The notes below the pieces were generated by a model. That model was not told the DNA's origin, searched no databases, and saw only the letters and a program-made list of their open reading frames with translations. A program made the translations under genes and the position numbers. DNA of 38,542 nucleotides from NCBI GenBank assembly GCA_964632995.1, contig CAZWDL010000068.1:1-38542 (forward strand), in the 5' to 3' direction. Every line of letters begins with the position of its first letter. Positions within the stretch are counted from its first letter, which is position 1. Source of the DNA: CAZWDL01 sp964632995 (GTDB lineage: Bacteria; Bacteroidota; Bacteroidia; Chitinophagales; Saprospiraceae). This document shows, in pieces, positions 7,955 through 15,808 of this stretch.

Positions 7955-9148
7955 ATGGAAAAAATCCGTCTCCGCTCAAATGAAAAAATATCCCGGATCA
8001 GATTGGACTTTCAAAGAAATGAAATCCGGTGGTTACAAGATGCCCCGAGATTGATGGGCATAAAAGGAGCCAGAGGCGTAGGAAAAACTACAATTCTTTT
8101 ACAGCACTTACGGCTTCATCACGGATTGAACGAAGAAGCCATTTACTTATCGCTCGATGACATTTACTTCACAGAAAACCGGCTGATCGAGTTCGTAGAA
8201 GATTTTCAGCGATACGGAGGCAAATACCTGTACCTGGATGAAGTACATAAATATCCCGATTGGGCAATAGAAGTTAAAAACATTTATGACACCTATCCTG
8301 ATTTAAAAATCGTTTTCACGGGCTCGTCCATGCTGGAAATACGAAAAGCGAATGCGGATTTAAGTCGCCGGGCCATTATTTTTCATCTTCAAGGATTATC
8401 CTTCCGGCAATACCTTCAATTAAACCACAATATTACGCTGGAAAAAGTCGGGCTCGAAAGCTTGCTATCCAGTCCAAACGACATCATTAGCAACCTACCT
8501 GAAGAATTCCAACCTTTTCCATTATTCAAGAAATACCTCGAATCCGGTTATTACCCTTTTTTTACCGAAGGGAACCAGTGGTACTTTGACCGGTTGGAGA
8601 ACACGGTACAAACAGTCATCGAGACAGATTTTCCACTTTTGCAAAACATTGATATTCATAATATCCGAAGCATTTACCGCTTATTGTTCGCTATTGCCAC
8701 TTCTCCCCCCTTCAAACCGAATGTAACTAAACTCAGTGAACGAATCGGCATCGCAAGAAACACACTCCTGCAATACCTGGCTTATCTCGAACAGGCCGAC
8801 ATCCTGACGCTCTTGCGTACTAACCGGAAAGGCATAACGGCGCTTCAAAAACCGGAGAAGATTTACCTCGAAAACCCCAACCTGATTTACACCTATAATC
8901 CTGACCGGCCGGATACCGGCGCCATCCGGGAAACCTTTGTCTTGAATCAATTAAAGGCGGGTCACCAAGTTCAGTATCCGCTAAGCGGTGATTTTCTGGT
9001 CGACCAAAAGTATCTACTGGAAGTCGGCGGAAAAGGTAAAGGCGGAAAACAGCTCGAGGGACGCTCCGATGCGTATATTGTCGCCGATGATCTCGATTAC
9101 GCCGTAGGACGAAAAATTCCAATTTATCTTTTTGGATTACTTTACTAA
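7955..9148 (+). CDS. AAA ATPase with DUF4143 domain
   Basis: A 397-residue protein of the AAA_14/DUF4143 family. Walker A is GARGVGKTT (residues 38-46) and Walker B is YLYLDEVH (91-98, Asp95/Glu96). 'IVFTGSSMLEI' is the sensor-1 region, and 'GLSFRQYLQ' leads into the central part. The C-terminal DUF4143 part contains a winged-helix-like region ('KLSERIGIARNTLLQYLAYL') and a nuclease-like core ('RETFVLNQLKAG', 'GDFLVDQKYLLEVGGKGKG'), resembling the PD-(D/E)XK ends of the family. Such genes are frequent in mobile or variable loci and their role is not settled. It uses more AT-rich codons than its neighbours, has no operon partner, and borders a decayed accessory region, which suggests transfer. 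Confidence 0.88.
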   Translation: MEKIRLRSNEKISRIRLDFQRNEIRWLQDAPRLMGIKGARGVGKTTILLQHLRLHHGLNEEAIYLSLDDIYFTENRLIEFVEDFQRYGGKYLYLDEVHKYPDWAIEVKNIYDTYPDLKIVFTGSSMLEIRKANADLSRRAIIFHLQGLSFRQYLQLNHNITLEKVGLESLLSSPNDIISNLPEEFQPFPLFKKYLESGYYPFFTEGNQWYFDRLENTVQTVIETDFPLLQNIDIHNIRSIYRLLFAIATSPPFKPNVTKLSERIGIARNTLLQYLAYLEQADILTLLRTNRKGITALQKPEKIYLENPNLIYTYNPDRPDTGAIRETFVLNQLKAGHQVQYPLSGDFLVDQKYLLEVGGKGKGGKQLEGRSDAYIVADDLDYAVGRKIPIYLFGLLY

Positions 9149-9305
9149 GAGTATGTTTCTTTTTGAAAATTCTTCATATGGACAAACCAATTTACATCGA
9201 GTATAAAACAGTTTTTTACCTTCTTATTAACATTCAAAACCGCAAAACAGTAGAACCGACGAACAGATGAACCGTAGAAGTAGCCCCAAACCGACTTATG
9301 GGTAA

Positions 9306-9479
9306 TCAGCACACTTCAAGGCCTCGGAAGAGACTAAGCGAAGAGTTTTTGACTTGATCGATAAATCAAAGAGTGGCAAACTGTCGGAGAAAGAACAGGC
9401 GGAACTCGATCATTACTTTCTGCTTGAGCATCTGATGCGCCTTGCCAAAATCCGGGCCTACCAGCTATTGCATTCATGA
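9306..9479 (+). pseudogene. Remnant of small helical protein coupled to HNH gene
   Basis: The frame ending at the TGA 9477-9479 reads '...TKRRVFDLIDKSKSGKLSEK' then '...ELDHYFLLEHLMRLAKIRAY' and is clearly protein-like. It lacks a start: an in-frame TAA lies at 9303 and the first in-frame ATG is deep in the sequence. From memory, small proteins of this kind precede HNH endonuclease genes in many Cyanobacteria and Bacteroidota. Its stop overlaps the HNH start as ATGA, which implies translational coupling in the intact ancestor. Either the 5' end was lost or frameshifted (an ATG at 9298 is in another frame), or a non-ATG start is used. Confidence 0.55.
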
Positions 9480-9635
9480 GCCGATATATTTCCCAAAAAG
9501 ATCGGCAATTTGTAATGGATAGGGCCTTGCAATGCTGTGAATATTGCCGAATTCCTGAATTATTCTCATCCATTGGTTTCGAAATCGATCACATCATTTC
9601 GCTTAAGCATGGTGGTTCCAGTGGAACCGACAACC

Positions 9636-9800
9636 TAGTACACTGTGTATTAAGTTAGTTAGCATTTTGAAGAGGGGATTTTTTCCTCAATCGAGGCGCT
9701 GCGGAGCCTCGTAGCCTAAGCTACGAAGGCGAGCACGGAACGAAGAGTGAGGGAAAAAGAGCCCTTCAAAATGTTGAAAAATTTAGTACACGGTGTACTA
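9636..9800. mobile_element. MITE-like element A inside the HNH gene
   Basis: About 161 bp between TA dinucleotides. Ends match as inverted repeats: left TAGTACACTGTGTATTAA, right (complement) TAGTACACCGTGTACTAA. Inside, 'gcattttgaag' pairs with 'cttcaaaatg', and the centre 'cgtagcctaagctacg' is a hairpin tip, so the whole element can fold on itself. It has no coding capacity. TA target duplication points to an IS630/Tc1-mariner-type transposase supplied elsewhere (inference). Confidence 0.8.
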
Positions 9801-9962
9801 GTGCTCTGTCCCAAAAGTAACTGTCGGTAATTCTGGTCTCTTTTGGCGCTGGGCTTCGTTGCTCATTCCTTACGTAGCTCCAGCTATGCGCGTCATGAGC
9901 GCCTCGCTCAGCACCAAAACAGCCGCTGAATTCCTCGAAAGAACTTCTGGGACAGAGCACTA
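9799..9962. mobile_element. MITE-like element B, adjacent to element A
   Basis: About 160 bp between the TA shared with element A and the TA at 9961-9962. Terminal inverted repeats match at 19 of 20 positions: left tagtgctctgtcccaaaagt, right complement tagtgctctgtcccagaagt. A second internal pair (ttttggcgctgggc with gctcagcaccaaaa) makes a long hairpin with a 'gtagctccagctat' tip. No coding capacity. The terminal repeats differ from those of element A, so they are separate families that landed at the same TA. Confidence 0.82.
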
Positions 9963-10214
9963 GCCTGGGCTTGTGCCATCTGTAACAATAACAAAGGAAC
10001 GGACATCGGAACATTCCTCCTTCCCGAAAGAAACCTGGTTCGCTTTTTCAATCCACGAATCGATAATTGGGGGGATCATTTCGAAGCTTCAGGAGCATTG
10101 ATCGTCCCAATAACGGATATTGGCAAGGCGACGGTCAAGATTTTTCAGCTCAATACCTCTAACCGCCTTGAAGAACGGGAAGCATTAGCTGCTGCGGGAC
10201 TTTTTCCTCCACCC

Positions 10215-10543
10215 AATTTTCCTCTGAAGCCATAGCGGTAAGCATTCAGCGAATAGCTCCTTCCCGGCATTTCAAGCCCGAATGGATAATAGTCGGTTGC
10301 ACTCAGAATTGCCGGCTCGTAGTAATCCGCTTCGCCGTCGCTGTTGTTGTCGATGGAGTGCCGACGGTCGGAAACCACCGCCAGCACGTTCCCGAGGTGA
10401 TTGGTAATCTCGTACCGCTTCCAGCCCACATACATGGTGCTGTCGAAAAATGGCGTAGCCGGAGTAGAGGAGCCGGAGTACCATTGTACCCCAGGCTGTA
10501 GCCCCTCCCGGCCTCCCTCAAAGGGAGAGGAGACACGCAGCAA
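10215..10543 (-). pseudogene. RHS-repeat protein fragment (core C-terminal part)
   Basis: On the minus strand this frame carries the RHS-associated core signature 'RYEITNHLGNVLAVVSDRR', then 'DYYEPAILSATDYYPFGLEM' and 'PGRSYSLNAYRYGFRGK'. In intact Bacteroidota RHS proteins 'YRYGFNGKE' is followed by 'DPRLGRFLSVDPL' and a variable tip. Here the similarity stops at 'GFRGK', where the sequence becomes the complement of the HNH gene end, so the tip is gone. The upstream side ends in a stretch unlike RHS ('SPFEGGREGLQPG'). A dead remnant. Confidence 0.85.
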
Positions 10544-10602
10544 GCTTACCCCTTATTATCGTTGAAAAATTTAATCGTGGTTTTGGGATAAGCCGTGTCT
10601 CA

Positions 10603-10640
10603 CCAGGAGGCCCTTTCCCAGGGCCTCCTGGTTTTAAATC
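10603..10640 (+). terminator. Perfect 12 bp hairpin followed by T-rich tail
   Basis: Arms ccaggaggccct (10603-10614) and agggcctcctgg (10620-10631) pair perfectly around five bases, followed by 'ttttaaatcttt'. It looks like an intrinsic terminator for plus-strand transcripts. It sits between the two RHS fragments, in DNA that belongs to neither, so it may have arrived with an inserted element. Confidence 0.5.
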
Positions 10641-10659
10641 TTTCCCGGAACTAAATTTT

Positions 10660-11185
10660 CAATACCAATTTGGGAGGCTGCATCACAAATATAATAAGTC
10701 TGGGTAGTAACCGAACCTGCGGCCAGTTCCTTGAGTAACCGGTTCTGCACCGGATCGTAGCCGAAGCGCGTGCCGCCGCTCGTGCGCTCCAGGTCTTGCA
10801 CCTTGCCGTAGGCCGTCCAGGTGATCGCCGTGCCCGCCTGCGCGTCAGCGACGAGGTTTCCTGCGCCGTCGTAGGTGTAGTTGTTGGCGCCCTGGTTGTC
10901 CAGGTCTTGAGTATAGGCGCCGGAGGCGACCGCATCGCTGACCGAGGTAAGCAAGTTCTTGCCGGAAGTATAATTGTAACTGAGTTGGTCCATCAACACA
11001 TTATCTCCATACCGCACCAGACTGGTAATGTTGCCGTTGGGGTCGTAAGAAAAAGTCGTTTGGTAATCCGTCTGAGGAGTGGCCACAGATGGCCACTGGT
11101 AATTGACCAGATCGACGCCGGTCCACAGCTGCATTTCCTTGATGCGGTGGAGCTGATCGTACATTTTGCGCTGAGAAAAACGCAA
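10660..11185 (-). pseudogene. RHS/YD-repeat protein fragment
   Basis: Minus-strand frame with YD repeats: 'YDQLHRIKEMQLWTGVD', 'FSYDPNGNITSLVRYG', 'NYTYDGAGNLVADAQAG', 'ITWTAYGKVQDLERTSGGTR', 'FGYDPVQNRLLKEL'. It breaks off after 'TTQTYYICDA', where RHS proteins normally continue 'YYxRDAxGN'. The upstream end is replaced by the 82 bp repeat at 11175-11256. It lies in the same frame and order as the fragment at 10215-10543, so both probably derive from one large RHS gene that lost its start, its middle and its tip. Confidence 0.85.
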
Positions 11186-11256
11186 GGCGTTTTCTCTTTA
11201 CTAGGCTCCACTCGATTTCAGGGAATTTAATCCCCCGACCCCCTGTCTTTGCGCCC
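11175..11256. repeat. 82 bp direct repeat, copy 1
   Basis: Nearly the same 82 bases occur at 11175-11256 and 11401-11482 (226 bp apart), including the palindrome aaaacgcaaggcgtttt and 'gctccactcgatttcaggga'. Differences are a handful of substitutions. Copy 1 marks the broken 5' edge of the RHS fragment. Confidence 0.85.
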
Positions 11257-11311
11257 TTTGCGCCTCTGCGTGGGACCCAAAAGCGTCTTTTCGCGCACGC
11301 GAAAAGCCTAC
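11256..11311. repeat. Dispersed 'ctttgcgcct' repeat, copy 1
   Basis: The string ctttgcgcctctgcgtggg followed by 'cgtcttttcgcgc..gcgaaaagc' recurs in diverged form at 36881-36935; a shorter inverted relative is at 33302-33332. The second half forms a hairpin (cttttcgcg/cgcgaaaag). It lies in a gap without genes and has no coding sense. Confidence 0.7.
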
Positions 11312-11400
11312 AAATCGCGAAGCCATTCGTTCAGCAGTACTAAAAGAAGGCCGCACCCAAAAACGCGGAGTGCGCTAAGCCGGCATGCCGATTTAGGCAG

Positions 11401-11482
11401 GGAAAACGCAAGGCGTTTTCTCTCTGCGAAGCTCCACTCGATTTCAGGGAATTCAATCCCCCGACCCCCTGTCTTTGCGCCC
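11401..11482. repeat. 82 bp direct repeat, copy 2
   Basis: Second copy of the repeat at 11175-11256. Together the two copies and the segment between them fill the 447 bp gap before the SDR gene at 11633; nothing else gene-like is visible there. Confidence 0.85.
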
Positions 11483-11632
11483 CAGTGTGCAAATATATAG
11501 TTATGTATCTCCTAATAGTTGCCCCTGGCCAGGTAAGCTTTACGATTTCTGATTTCCCATTTCTAATTTTTCATACCGAGGTTCTCCCGGCCGCCGACTG
11601 AACCTCTCCCCGCTCTCCGCGTTTCCATAAAT

Positions 11633-12352
11633 ATGAAAAACATGAAAGGAAAAACCGCAATCATCACCGGCGGCAGCAAAGGTATCGGCTACGGCATTGC
11701 TGAGGCGCTGGTCAAAGAAGGAATCAAAGTAGCCGTCACCAGCCGGCATGAGGACGAGGTGCAGGAGGCCGCCCGCCGCCTGACCGACACCGGGCCCGGA
11801 AAGGCCATCGGCATACAATCGGACGTGCGCAAGCTTGAAGATGAGCAGCACGTGGTCAAAAAGGTACTCGACGAATGGGGGCAGCTGGACGTGCTCATCG
11901 CCAACGCCGGCGTCGGCCGCTTCGCCGCCATCGACGAGATGAGCCCGGAAGACTGGCACGCGACCATCGACACCAACCTGACCGGGGTGTTCAACAGCGT
12001 CAAGGCCGGTGTGGAACCACTCAAAAAATCTAGTGGGTATCTGATCACCATCGCCTCGCTGGCTGGTACGAATTTCTTTCCTTCCGGCGCCGCTTACAAC
12101 GCCAGCAAGTTCGGACTGGTCGGCTTCACCCAGGCCGTGATGCTCGACCTGCGCCACGACGGTGTCAAAGTCACGACAATCATGCCGGGATCGGTCACCT
12201 CGCATTTCAACGATCACGAACCTAACGAAAAGGACGCCTGGAAGATTCAGCCCGAAGACCTGGGCCAGATGGTCGTCGACCTGCTGCGGCAACCGGCGCG
12301 GACGCTGCCGAGCAAGATCGAGGTGCGGCCGTCGCAGCCACCGAAGAAGTGA
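11633..12352 (+). CDS. SDR family oxidoreductase (3-oxoacyl-ACP reductase-like)
   Basis: A 239-residue classical short-chain dehydrogenase/reductase. The cofactor motif TGGSKGIG is at residues 12-19, 'NAGVGRF' is the NNAG equivalent, and the catalytic residues are Ser142, Tyr155 and Lys159 (YNASK). Arg/His after strand 2 ('VTSRHEDE') suggests NADP(H) preference. Length and 'DLRHDGVKVTTIMPGSVTSH' fit FabG-like or sugar/3-ketoacyl reductases; the substrate cannot be told. It follows the repeat region and stands alone, with another repeat element downstream. Translation could start at Met1 or Met4. Confidence 0.9.
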   Translation: MKNMKGKTAIITGGSKGIGYGIAEALVKEGIKVAVTSRHEDEVQEAARRLTDTGPGKAIGIQSDVRKLEDEQHVVKKVLDEWGQLDVLIANAGVGRFAAIDEMSPEDWHATIDTNLTGVFNSVKAGVEPLKKSSGYLITIASLAGTNFFPSGAAYNASKFGLVGFTQAVMLDLRHDGVKVTTIMPGSVTSHFNDHEPNEKDAWKIQPEDLGQMVVDLLRQPARTLPSKIEVRPSQPPKK

Positions 12353-12430
12353 GTCGGAAGGCGGAAGGCGGAAGGCCCGGATACTTCGTACGAAACGAAG
12401 CAGGTATTTAGCCCCACTCTTGTGCCGACA

Positions 12431-12588
12431 AAGTTTAGAAGTTTAACACTTTTCCCTTCCTACGGACCGTCCGGTCGGGCTCGCTGTTTGGGAGTTTAGA
12501 AGATCTGAAAACGGGAAGCTCGTTTTCAGATCTTCTAAACTCCCAAACCAACAGCTCCGAAGGAGCGGTGACTAAACTTCTAAACTTC
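12431..12588. repeat. Dispersed hairpin element, copy 2 (MITE-like)
   Basis: About 158 bp with nested inverted repeats: outer 15 bp perfect arms (12431-12445 with 12573-12587) and inner 28 bp perfect arms (12486-12513 with 12521-12548) around a seven-base loop. It shares the 'gggctcgctgttt' left block, 'agatctgaaaacg' and the 'gactaaacttctaaacttcc' end with the element at 3643-3805. It occupies the gap between the SDR gene and the convergent outer-membrane gene. Confidence 0.8.
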
Positions 12589-12618
12589 CCCTAACGGATA
12601 TTTTTCGAAGTTAAATAC

Positions 12619-13218
12619 TCACAAAGCGATCATAAACCCGATCGTGAAGGCCTTTCCGCCGTTGAAGATTTTCTCCCCTTCCAGGGTATTGATATTAAAA
12701 AAGCCGAGGTAATGGCGAAAGTCGATGAACAGCTTGTTACCCCGGCTTATTTTTTTCTCTATGCCCACCCCGAGCGATAGTCCGGCGTCGAAGCGGGAGA
12801 TATTTGATTCCTTGAAATTCAGGTGTTCCTGAAACAGCCGGTTGTCTTCCCGGTAAGTGGAGTTAAGCTGTACGCCGTAAGCCACTTTCGGGCCGATAAA
12901 GCCGTAGAAGTCAAAGATTTCGAAGGGAAGGTTCATTTTGAGGAGTACGGGCAATTCCAGGTAGTTGATCACCGGGCGAAGGTAATTGCGACTGCGGGAT
13001 AAATTGACCAGTACTTCCGTGTTTTCCCGCTGCACGAAAGCCGTGCCCGTCTGGATCGAAATATTTTCCTGCAGGGTTATTTCCAGGGGAACCGCCGCCC
13101 GGAAGAGCACCTCGTTGGGGATGCCTCCTCCCCCGCCGAGACCGATGTAAACCTGTGCTTTTCCCAGTAAGGGAAGGGCAGACATAATCAGAAGAGCTAT
13201 CCATGGGAAAGGTCGCAT
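12619..13218 (-). CDS. Outer-membrane beta-barrel protein (porin-family, OMP_b-brl-like)
   Basis: About 199 residues with a signal peptide ('MRPFPWIALLIMSALPLLGKAQ'-type start; an in-frame ATG five codons earlier at 13233 is possible). The mature part alternates strands: 'VYIGLGGGGGIP', 'RPVINYLELPVLLKMNLP', 'FDAGLSLGVGIEKKI', 'KLFIDFRHYLGFFNI', 'GKAFTIGFMIAL'. The 'YLELPVLLK' strand and the Gly-rich second half are typical of the small PorT-like/OMP_b-brl_2 barrels of Bacteroidota. Function unknown. It follows the CoA-transferase on the same strand with a gap of about 110 bp. Confidence 0.8.
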   Translation of the reverse strand: MRPFPWIALLIMSALPLLGKAQVYIGLGGGGGIPNEVLFRAAVPLEITLQENISIQTGTAFVQRENTEVLVNLSRSRNYLRPVINYLELPVLLKMNLPFEIFDFYGFIGPKVAYGVQLNSTYREDNRLFQEHLNFKESNISRFDAGLSLGVGIEKKISRGNKLFIDFRHYLGFFNINTLEGEKIFNGGKAFTIGFMIAL

Positions 13219-13328
13219 AGCAATTGGGTTCAATCGGTTGTAGCGTTGGAATTAGGCGGCTTACATAAGATTCAAACGGGAAAGTGGAGTTCCTATTATT
13301 TCGGCCAACTATATTTTAGCTTTTTTCT

Positions 13329-14420
13329 TCAATTGCCTTTCCGGCTTTTCAGGTTAAAGGCCGCCGTACGCACCCTCCTGGCGGTTTCGCCCTCCGGGCG
13401 CTGGTTCTCCAGCAGCATCTGCCGGGCTGCCGGCTGTTCAAAGACTTCCTGCATATCGCGAATACTACCGGCCGGCACGCCATGTTTTTTCAGTAATGAC
13501 ATCAGCTCATCCCGGTCCATCGACTGAAATCCGGGGCGCAGGGCATCTAGCAGATCCTCGCGCTGCTGCACGCGTAAGGCATTGTTGCGAAAGCGCTCCT
13601 CCTCTATAAGATGGGGTAAATCCAGGGCGATGCACAATTGTTGGAATTGCTTTTCCGTACCTACCGCAACAACTACCTGCTTTTGATCTTTCGTATAAAA
13701 AATATCGCCGTAAGGCGCAATATTCGGATGCTGACTGCCGCGGCGCTGCGGAATATGACCGGCGATGAGCCAGTTGGTGGCCTGATTCGCCAGGGAAGCC
13801 AGCGCGGATTCAAAGAGCGAGGTGCTGACATAACTGCCTTTACCGGCTCGCTCCCGCTGCAGCAGGGCGAGCAGAATGCCTTCCTTCAGCTGGTGCGCCG
13901 CCAGTATATCAATTAAAGCTACCGGCATGCGGACGGGCTCGCGCCCCGGTTCTCCCGTCATATACATAAAACCCGATTCCGCCTGCAGCACCACGTCGAA
14001 GGCAGAGCGCTCCTCTTCTTCTCCGAAGGCAGACAAATGGGCATAAATCAGCTGTGGATTGATTTCGGAAAGCGTTTCATAGTCCATCCCCATCCGCTGG
14101 GCGGAACGCGACTTGAAATTGCTGATCACAATGTCCGCCTTTTCCACCAACCGGTGCACCTCTTCTTTTGCCGGTTCCGTAGTCAAGTCGAGCAGGCGTA
14201 TTTCTTTTCCCCAGTTAACGCTTTGATAGTAGGCGGAATCGGGCGCCTCCGGATTCTCTTCCGGCACTTTCCAGCGCCGTGTCACATCGCCGCCGGTGCG
14301 GGCATTTTCAATTTTAATCACCCGCGCACCCAGTTCAGCGAAGAACATGCCCACCGCCGGCCCGGCCAGCACACTGGCCAGCTCCACCACCAGCAGATCG
14401 CGAAATACGTCGTTTTGCAT
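13329..14420 (-). CDS. CaiB/BaiF (class III) CoA-transferase
   Basis: A 363-residue protein of the family III CoA-transferases, which move CoA between organic acids through an aspartyl-CoA intermediate. 'LLVVELASVLAGPAVGMFFAELGA' and 'VIKIE' start the fold, and Asp142 in 'SAFDVVLQAESG' aligns with the catalytic aspartate. 'YVSTSLFESALASLANQA' and 'VAVGTEKQFQQLC' are also typical. The start chosen is ATG 14420 ('MQNDVFRDL'), because the 23 residues before it are unlike the family and would overlap the upstream gene's end. Acyl substrate unknown. Probably transcribed with the porin upstream (65 bp gap). Confidence 0.9.
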   Translation of the reverse strand: MQNDVFRDLLVVELASVLAGPAVGMFFAELGARVIKIENARTGGDVTRRWKVPEENPEAPDSAYYQSVNWGKEIRLLDLTTEPAKEEVHRLVEKADIVISNFKSRSAQRMGMDYETLSEINPQLIYAHLSAFGEEEERSAFDVVLQAESGFMYMTGEPGREPVRMPVALIDILAAHQLKEGILLALLQRERAGKGSYVSTSLFESALASLANQATNWLIAGHIPQRRGSQHPNIAPYGDIFYTKDQKQVVVAVGTEKQFQQLCIALDLPHLIEEERFRNNALRVQQREDLLDALRPGFQSMDRDELMSLLKKHGVPAGSIRDMQEVFEQPAARQMLLENQRPEGETARRVRTAAFNLKSRKGN

Positions 14421-14485
14421 CAAGCTTGTTTTTAATTTTGGATAGGAAAATTTAAACAAGATATCTGGTGGACATCCAGCATCCA

Positions 14486-15652
14486 TCAAAAATAATACCC
14501 GATATTCACATTAAACCGGGCACTCCACTGCGTATCATCCTCCTGATTGCCGGTGGAAAGCGCGGTGGTCCATACCGGTCCCAGCCAGGGATGGTTGTAT
14601 CCCGCCGCATAGTCGAAGTAGGTATACACCTGTCCGGCCGTCACCATCATACCGACCACGTTCATGTGCGTGTCCTCAAAGTCGGGATTCCGCTTGTCAA
14701 AAAAGGCATAATCTTCGTAAAAAGTCAGTTGGGTAATCGGCCCGAAATCCACCGGCAGTTCGTAACTGACGGCCAGAGAGTATACCTCCCCACCCAGTGC
14801 TACCTGGTAATTGGCGCCGTAAGCGCCCATTATCAAAAAAGGCAATTCATCACCCTCCGGATAGACCGGCCGGAAATCATAGGTAAGCGCCTGGATTTTA
14901 AGGTTTAAATATTTTGCCGGTTTGTACTGGTAATGAAGGGCCAGCGCATGCCGGTCGCCCTGCTCTTCCGATTCAATATTATACAATCTTCCCCACATGC
15001 CGGAAGCACCGATCCGGTGATACTGCTGTTCGCCGAAAGGAATGACAAATTGCCCGTTGAAGGTCTGGTTCTCTTTATTCGGACCGGTAATGTCGTAGGA
15101 ATAGCGGTTGGCGCTGGGAGAGCGGTCGGAAAATACCAGGTCTTCGGCACTGTGGTAATAGGCCAGGTCAAACTCCAGGTTCTCCTTCCGGTAAACGTAC
15201 TTCACACCCATGTCGTGGTCATCCTCGAATCCGATATAATAAGGGAAAGTAAAAAACCAGCTGTTGGAACTGTAGGGGCGTATGCCGAAGGGCACCTGGC
15301 TCAGCCCCACCTGCACTTCTGAAACCGGATTGATATCATAGGTAATCCAACCGTGTTTGAGAATTCCTCCCCCAAAGCCGGAACTATACAGCCGGTACTC
15401 CGCATTCAGCGACAGCCGGCGCCAGGTTGCTTCCGCATTGATGCGAAATACATCGAAGCCGAAATCGCCGCCCCGCTTCTTCTGCCCCGTTTTCCAGGAA
15501 GAGAGGTTGTAATTAAAGCGGAGCGCTCCGCCTACATTGACGATGGGCGCGTCATCCTTATTTTTAGGCGCCTGTGCGAAGGTATCAGGTAATCCTGTGA
15601 AAATTAAAATAAGTGGAAGTATCAGTCCTGTTTTTTGGAAAAAAGCATTCAT
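14486..15652 (-). CDS. Outer-membrane porin-like protein
   Basis: A 388-residue exported barrel. Start at ATG 15652 ('MNAFFQKTGLILPLILIF') gives a clean signal peptide ending near 'DTFAQ'. The body is a long series of amphipathic strands ('LSLNAEYRLYSSGFG', 'SEVQVGLSQVPFGIRPY', 'LEFDLAYYHSAEDLVF', 'YSLAVSYELPVDFG', 'QVYTYFDYAAGYN') and it ends with aromatic Phe ('NVNIGYYF'), the usual outer-membrane insertion signal. It resembles OprP/phosphate-selective-type or general carboxylate porins; the substrate is not readable. Its neighbour encodes a CoA-transferase, so an organic acid is one possibility (inference). It is divergent from the nnr gene. Confidence 0.82.
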   Translation of the reverse strand: MNAFFQKTGLILPLILIFTGLPDTFAQAPKNKDDAPIVNVGGALRFNYNLSSWKTGQKKRGGDFGFDVFRINAEATWRRLSLNAEYRLYSSGFGGGILKHGWITYDINPVSEVQVGLSQVPFGIRPYSSNSWFFTFPYYIGFEDDHDMGVKYVYRKENLEFDLAYYHSAEDLVFSDRSPSANRYSYDITGPNKENQTFNGQFVIPFGEQQYHRIGASGMWGRLYNIESEEQGDRHALALHYQYKPAKYLNLKIQALTYDFRPVYPEGDELPFLIMGAYGANYQVALGGEVYSLAVSYELPVDFGPITQLTFYEDYAFFDKRNPDFEDTHMNVVGMMVTAGQVYTYFDYAAGYNHPWLGPVWTTALSTGNQEDDTQWSARFNVNIGYYF

Positions 15653-15808
15653 TTTATAGCCAGTTCTAGTAAAAAATGTCCCCACCGGCATTTATCTTCT
15701 CAACAGCAAATTACTGACGCTGTTCGCTTTGCACTATCAATCCCGGCAGGAGAAAACATCCCACCGGCAGGGGCGTTTCTCAAGTGTACCTACAACTTCA
15801 ATGGAATT

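Larger units (their letters stand above)
9476..10235 (+). pseudogene. HNH endonuclease gene interrupted by two MITE-like elements
   Basis: Codons 9476-9637 encode 'MSRYISQKDRQFVMDRALQC', 'CEYCRIPE', then 'EIDHIISLKHGGSSGTDNL' (zinc Cys pair and HNH core). The frame then enters foreign DNA and stops at 9656. Joining base 9637 to 9963 (a 325-base deletion that leaves a single TA) continues in frame with 'AWACAICNNNKGTDIGTFLL' (second CxxC and the HNH N-box), then 'NLVRFFNPRIDNWGDHFEAS', to a TAG at 10233. The restored protein has 144 residues with both CxxC knuckles and looks complete. The inserted DNA splits the ββα-metal core, so the present gene cannot give an active nuclease. The final residues run into the edge of the RHS fragment on the other strand. 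Confidence 0.85.

Noticed and set aside
9476..10543. HNH domain as the toxin tip of the RHS protein
   Set aside because: The HNH gene is on the plus strand and the RHS fragments are on the minus strand, so they meet tail to tail and cannot be one protein.
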